Origin: an uncultured Eubacteriales bacterium
GTDB taxonomy: Bacteria > Bacillota > Clostridia > Oscillospirales > Oscillospiraceae
Direction: 5' to 3'
Length of the DNA: 28,897 nt
NCBI GenBank assembly: GCA_958427375.1
Contig: CAUABY010000003.1
Coordinates: 1 to 28,897 of the forward strand
Shown piece after piece: positions 25,889-28,897 of this stretch. Position 1 is the stretch's first letter, and each line of letters starts with the position of its first letter. A program made the position numbers and the translations under genes. The notes beneath the pieces are model-generated. The model worked only from the letters and a program-made list of their open reading frames with translations, searched no databases and had not been told where the DNA came from.

Positions 25889-27223
25889 TTATGCGTAGTG
25901 ATACTTCTCTCTGTTCTGATGAAGAAAAACCAATGCTACAACCATAGTGATTAGCTCCGCTATCGGTACTGCAAGCCATACCCCTGTTACGCCCAAAAGA
26001 TTAGGCAATGTAAGCAACAGCACTGTAATCAGTCCAAAAGTCCGCAGGAATGACAAAATTGCTGACAGCTTCCCGTTTGATAATGCAGTAAATGTGGCAG
26101 AGGTAAAAATATTCAGTCCACAAAATAGAAAACTGAATGGGAAAATCAAAAATCCGTTTCGCGCAATTTCGTAAACAGGAGTTCCCTTTTCTGCAAAAAC
26201 ACGAACCAATAGCGAACCAAAAATAATTGCTACTGCAAAAACAGTGACCGAAACAAAGACAATAAATTGCATACAAATTGCAAATACATTTTTTAGCTGT
26301 TTTTCATCCTGCTTCCCATAGTTATAGCTGATAATAGGGGCTACGCCCATAGAAAAACCTATGTAAAGGGCACTCAATAAAAATTGTGTATAGATAATGA
26401 TTGTGATTGCCGCAACCCCGTTTTCTCCAAGCAGTTTCATCATAATGCAGTTAAAAAGGAATGTTGTAACTGCTGTTGCCGCCTGACTTACCATTTCCGA
26501 AAAACCATTGGTACAGCTTTCAGCCAATACGGAAAAGTCTATGACTGGCTTCCTAAAATGCAGACTGTTTTTCTTTGTGGAAAAGAAAAACAATCCAATC
26601 ACCGCCGGTATCATATAGCCAATGCCTGTACCAAACGCCGCCCCCTTAATGCCCATGTGAAGCGGTACCATAAAAATATAGTCCAATAAAATATTAGCGA
26701 TTCCCGCGCTTACGCCAAGCACCATACCCATTCCGGGGCGTCCTGCTGTTACGATTAGATTTTGAAAAAGCACTTGCAGGATACTTGCGGGCGTGAATAA
26801 CAGCAGAATGAAAAGATATTCTTTGCAGTATGGAAATAGAATACTGCTCGCTCCAAGCCCCCAGACAATCCTGTCAATAAAAACTGTCCCCAAGACTGCA
26901 ATCAATACACCAAGCAAGATGCCTGCTGAGATAATCAGCGTAAAATCCTGTGCCGCCCTACTTTGTTCTCCTGCTCCCATTTTGCGTGCTACTATCGCGC
27001 TTCCTCCTGTTGCAAGCATAGTTCCAAGACCGACAATCAGATTGATAACAGGGCAGACAATATTCAATGCTGAAAGTGCATTTGTATCTACAAGTCGTGC
27101 TACAAAAATTGTGTCAACGACTGTATACAGCCCCATGAATATCATCATCAAAATTGTAGGAAATGCAAATTTCAACAACGATTTTATTGTAAAGTCCTGT
27201 GATAGTGGATTTAGGTCACTCAT
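25889..27223 (-). CDS. MATE family multidrug efflux transporter
   Basis: A 444-residue membrane protein with about twelve hydrophobic segments in two homologous halves. The first begins LLKFAFPTILMMIFMGLYTVVDTIFVARLVD, and the second begins near NGFSEMVSQAATAVTTFLFNC. These features and the length fit the DinF/MepA-like branch, which exports cationic drugs using Na+ or H+ gradients; the substrate is not shown by the sequence. I place the start at 27223 (MSDLNPLSQDF), eight bases inside the end of the AraC-GNAT gene and preceded by GGAGGGCGAGG. An upstream in-frame ATG (27286) lies within that gene and is rejected. It is the likely selectable cargo of the element. Confidence 0.88.
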   Translation of the reverse strand: MSDLNPLSQDFTIKSLLKFAFPTILMMIFMGLYTVVDTIFVARLVDTNALSALNIVCPVINLIVGLGTMLATGGSAIVARKMGAGEQSRAAQDFTLIISAGILLGVLIAVLGTVFIDRIVWGLGASSILFPYCKEYLFILLLFTPASILQVLFQNLIVTAGRPGMGMVLGVSAGIANILLDYIFMVPLHMGIKGAAFGTGIGYMIPAVIGLFFFSTKKNSLHFRKPVIDFSVLAESCTNGFSEMVSQAATAVTTFLFNCIMMKLLGENGVAAITIIIYTQFLLSALYIGFSMGVAPIISYNYGKQDEKQLKNVFAICMQFIVFVSVTVFAVAIIFGSLLVRVFAEKGTPVYEIARNGFLIFPFSFLFCGLNIFTSATFTALSNGKLSAILSFLRTFGLITVLLLTLPNLLGVTGVWLAVPIAELITMVVALVFLHQNREKYHYA

Positions 27224-28073
27224 TGTCCTCGCCCTCCGATTTTTCTCTGTGAAGTATAAACCGCTGTGTCGGATAGCCAAATTCAATTAACAGTTCCGCT
27301 TCGGCAAAGCCAAGACTTCCCCATACCTCCCGATAGCCTGTGTCTGCCTTGTCGCCCTCTCGAAAAGTCGTCACGCTAATCTGTGCGGAACGTGCAAGTT
27401 CATACAATGCCTTTTCGCAAAATGCTTTCGCTATCCCTCTTTTCCGATACTGTGGGTGTACCCCAAAGAAATCAATGCTCCCCGTCACCTCGTTAAACGC
27501 CATAATCCCGATTGCCGTATCAGCGTCTTTCAAAATCAATGCACGCTTGTTTTTGATATACTCCTGCAACTGTTCAAGATATTGCTTCTCGTCCAGATGC
27601 GGGAACCCGTCAATGACAAGGTGAACCAGTTCTATCCATTTGGGTATGTCCTCCTGTGTTGCAAAGACGATTTTATCCTGCCATTCTTTTCCCTCTAAAT
27701 TTGTAGGATTTTCATTCAAGACATATCTTAGCTGCAATGGATAAAATTCTTCTTCCTCCCTGTACCTGTTAGGAGATTTTTTATACATGGCTTTGAAAAT
27801 ATCCGTAAAGGACTGCTGGCTCTCATATCCGGCAGAAAGCGCAATTTCAAGGATTGGTCTGTCGGAAAGTACAAGCAGTTTTGCGGCTTCGGTCAACTGG
27901 CGGCGTTGTACATAGTCGTGGATTGTCAGCCCTACCGTACCTGTGAACATTCGGTGTAAATGATATTTTGAATAATGTACAGCCCTCGCAACTGTTTCCA
28001 AGTCCAGTTTTTCGTGCAGGTGGCTTTCGATATAGTCGATTGACGTCATTACATTTTTGATATTCCCCGGCAT
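27216..28073 (-). CDS. AraC-family regulator fused to a GNAT acetyltransferase domain
   Basis: A 285-residue protein with an unusual order. The AraC double helix-turn-helix is at the N-terminus (about 1-105: LDLETVARAVHYSKYHLHRMF, then ILEIALSAGYESQQSFTDIFK). A GNAT domain forms the C-terminal half (about 130-275), with the acetyl-CoA-binding FFGVHPQYRKRGIAKAFCEKAL. Most AraC proteins place the ligand domain first. The acetyltransferase part may act as a sensor or may modify a substrate. The start follows AGGAGGA at eight bases. It overlaps the MATE gene by eight bases, so it probably controls the pump. What it senses is unknown. Confidence 0.88.
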   Translation of the reverse strand: MPGNIKNVMTSIDYIESHLHEKLDLETVARAVHYSKYHLHRMFTGTVGLTIHDYVQRRQLTEAAKLLVLSDRPILEIALSAGYESQQSFTDIFKAMYKKSPNRYREEEEFYPLQLRYVLNENPTNLEGKEWQDKIVFATQEDIPKWIELVHLVIDGFPHLDEKQYLEQLQEYIKNKRALILKDADTAIGIMAFNEVTGSIDFFGVHPQYRKRGIAKAFCEKALYELARSAQISVTTFREGDKADTGYREVWGSLGFAEAELLIEFGYPTQRFILHREKSEGEDNE

Positions 28074-28478
28074 TGCAGCTTCCTCCTTTCTCTCTGCATT
28101 ATAGCAGGATATTTCATTCCGCTTTTCATATATCTTGCGGTTTTAAGGACAAGTATTTACCAGTATACAACAGTCTACCCCGATAAGAAAGATTTTTAGA
28201 AATTTTCTTCTGATACATTGGCATTTCCCAAACTTCCCCGTAGTAAGGCATAAGGAAAACTTTTTTGAAAAATTTCTCTCAAAACTCCGTCAAAACTGCC
28301 CTGTGCGGTGTTGTAGGTAGTGAGAGGGTTCTCAAGAGGGTTTGGGATTCTTCCCAACAAGCAAAATCTGTCCGGCAAGTCGTAGCACGGACGGGTAGAT
28401 TTACGGAAATGGGTACCCGTTTCCTATGCTTGCTCCGAAACTTATCACTTTAATAAACAAAGAAAGGACGGGAAAGGA
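28074..28478. other. Intergenic region rich in inverted repeats
   Basis: This is the divergent gap between the AraC-GNAT gene and tnpW. For the minus-strand gene, TATAAT (complement of 28098-28103) is a good -10 box, but no good -35 box stands 16-18 bases upstream, which fits a promoter needing an activator. The right half (28321-28424) contains four nested inverted repeats, listed separately. A short plus-strand frame (28265-28453) crosses these hairpins and is not supported as a gene. Confidence 0.6.
28321..28424. repeat. Cluster of inverted repeats, possible oriT or recombination site
   Basis: Four inverted repeats lie in 104 bases: TGAGA/TCTCA (28321-28334), TTGGGA/TCCCAA (28342-28357), AAATCTGTCCG (28364-28374) against CGGAC and AGATTT (28388-28402, with a bulge), and the near-perfect palindrome GGAAATGGGTACCCGTTTCC (28405-28424). 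Such spacing of short hairpins is seen at transfer origins and at recombinase or regulator binding sites. No relaxase gene is in the window. The role is inferred only from structure and neighbours. Confidence 0.5.
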
Positions 28479-28896
<418 letters not shown>

Positions 28897-28897
28897 C

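Noticed and set aside
28265..28453. 62-codon plus-strand frame upstream of tnpW
   Set aside because: It runs through the hairpin cluster and lacks a ribosome site; it could be a decayed piece of a mobilisation gene, but that cannot be shown.

Overview
The window looks like chromosome from an anaerobic, GC-rich Clostridia (probably the Oscillospiraceae/Ruminococcaceae type of gut Firmicute). The reasons are tightly packed operons with strong AGGAGG-type ribosome sites, a PyrK/PyrD class 1B dihydroorotate dehydrogenase, a type II dehydroquinase, an AroE-AroK fusion, and an integrated element with Tn916-like and TnpX-like genes. The species assignment is inference.

Region 1 (about 210-8520, +) is a complete aromatic amino acid operon. 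A clear sigma-A promoter drives a 19-codon leader peptide rich in Phe and Tyr, followed by an intrinsic terminator. This is the layout of a ribosome-mediated attenuator. Eight genes follow with almost no spacing: aroF, tyrA, aroB, aroA, aroC, pheA, aroE-aroK (one polypeptide) and aroQ. They cover all seven steps to chorismate plus the prephenate branches to Tyr and Phe. No trp gene is present. A hairpin closes the operon.

Region 2 (8602-12008, +) holds an ECF-type sigma factor, a coupled six-helix membrane protein that may be its partner, and an ABC ATPase with its permease. Region 3 (12016-13755, -) is a lone HerA/DUF853-type ATPase with an unusual 11-residue repeat tail. Region 4 (14061-15821, +) holds two lipid genes: cdsA (CDP-diacylglycerol synthesis) and a diacylglycerol/lipid kinase.

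Region 5 (15818-24446, +) is a pyrimidine operon: pyrC, carB, pyrK, pyrD, pyrF, pyrE, pyrB. Its promoter overlaps the stop codon of the lipid kinase gene. carA is absent. PyrB ends in a four-Cys zinc module like that of the PyrI regulatory chain. A very strong terminator ends the operon.

Region 6 (about 24450-28897) has visibly lower GC and is an integrated mobile element or a mosaic of element pieces. On the minus strand it carries a Tn916-orf7/orf8-like pair (sigma factor and HTH protein) preceded by an AraC-GNAT regulator and a MATE efflux pump, in the place where Tn916 carries tet(M). On the plus strand it carries tnpW and the start of a tnpX-type serine recombinase. That recombinase loses its family sequence after about 31 residues, at a 45-bp palindromic sequence that runs to the end of the window.
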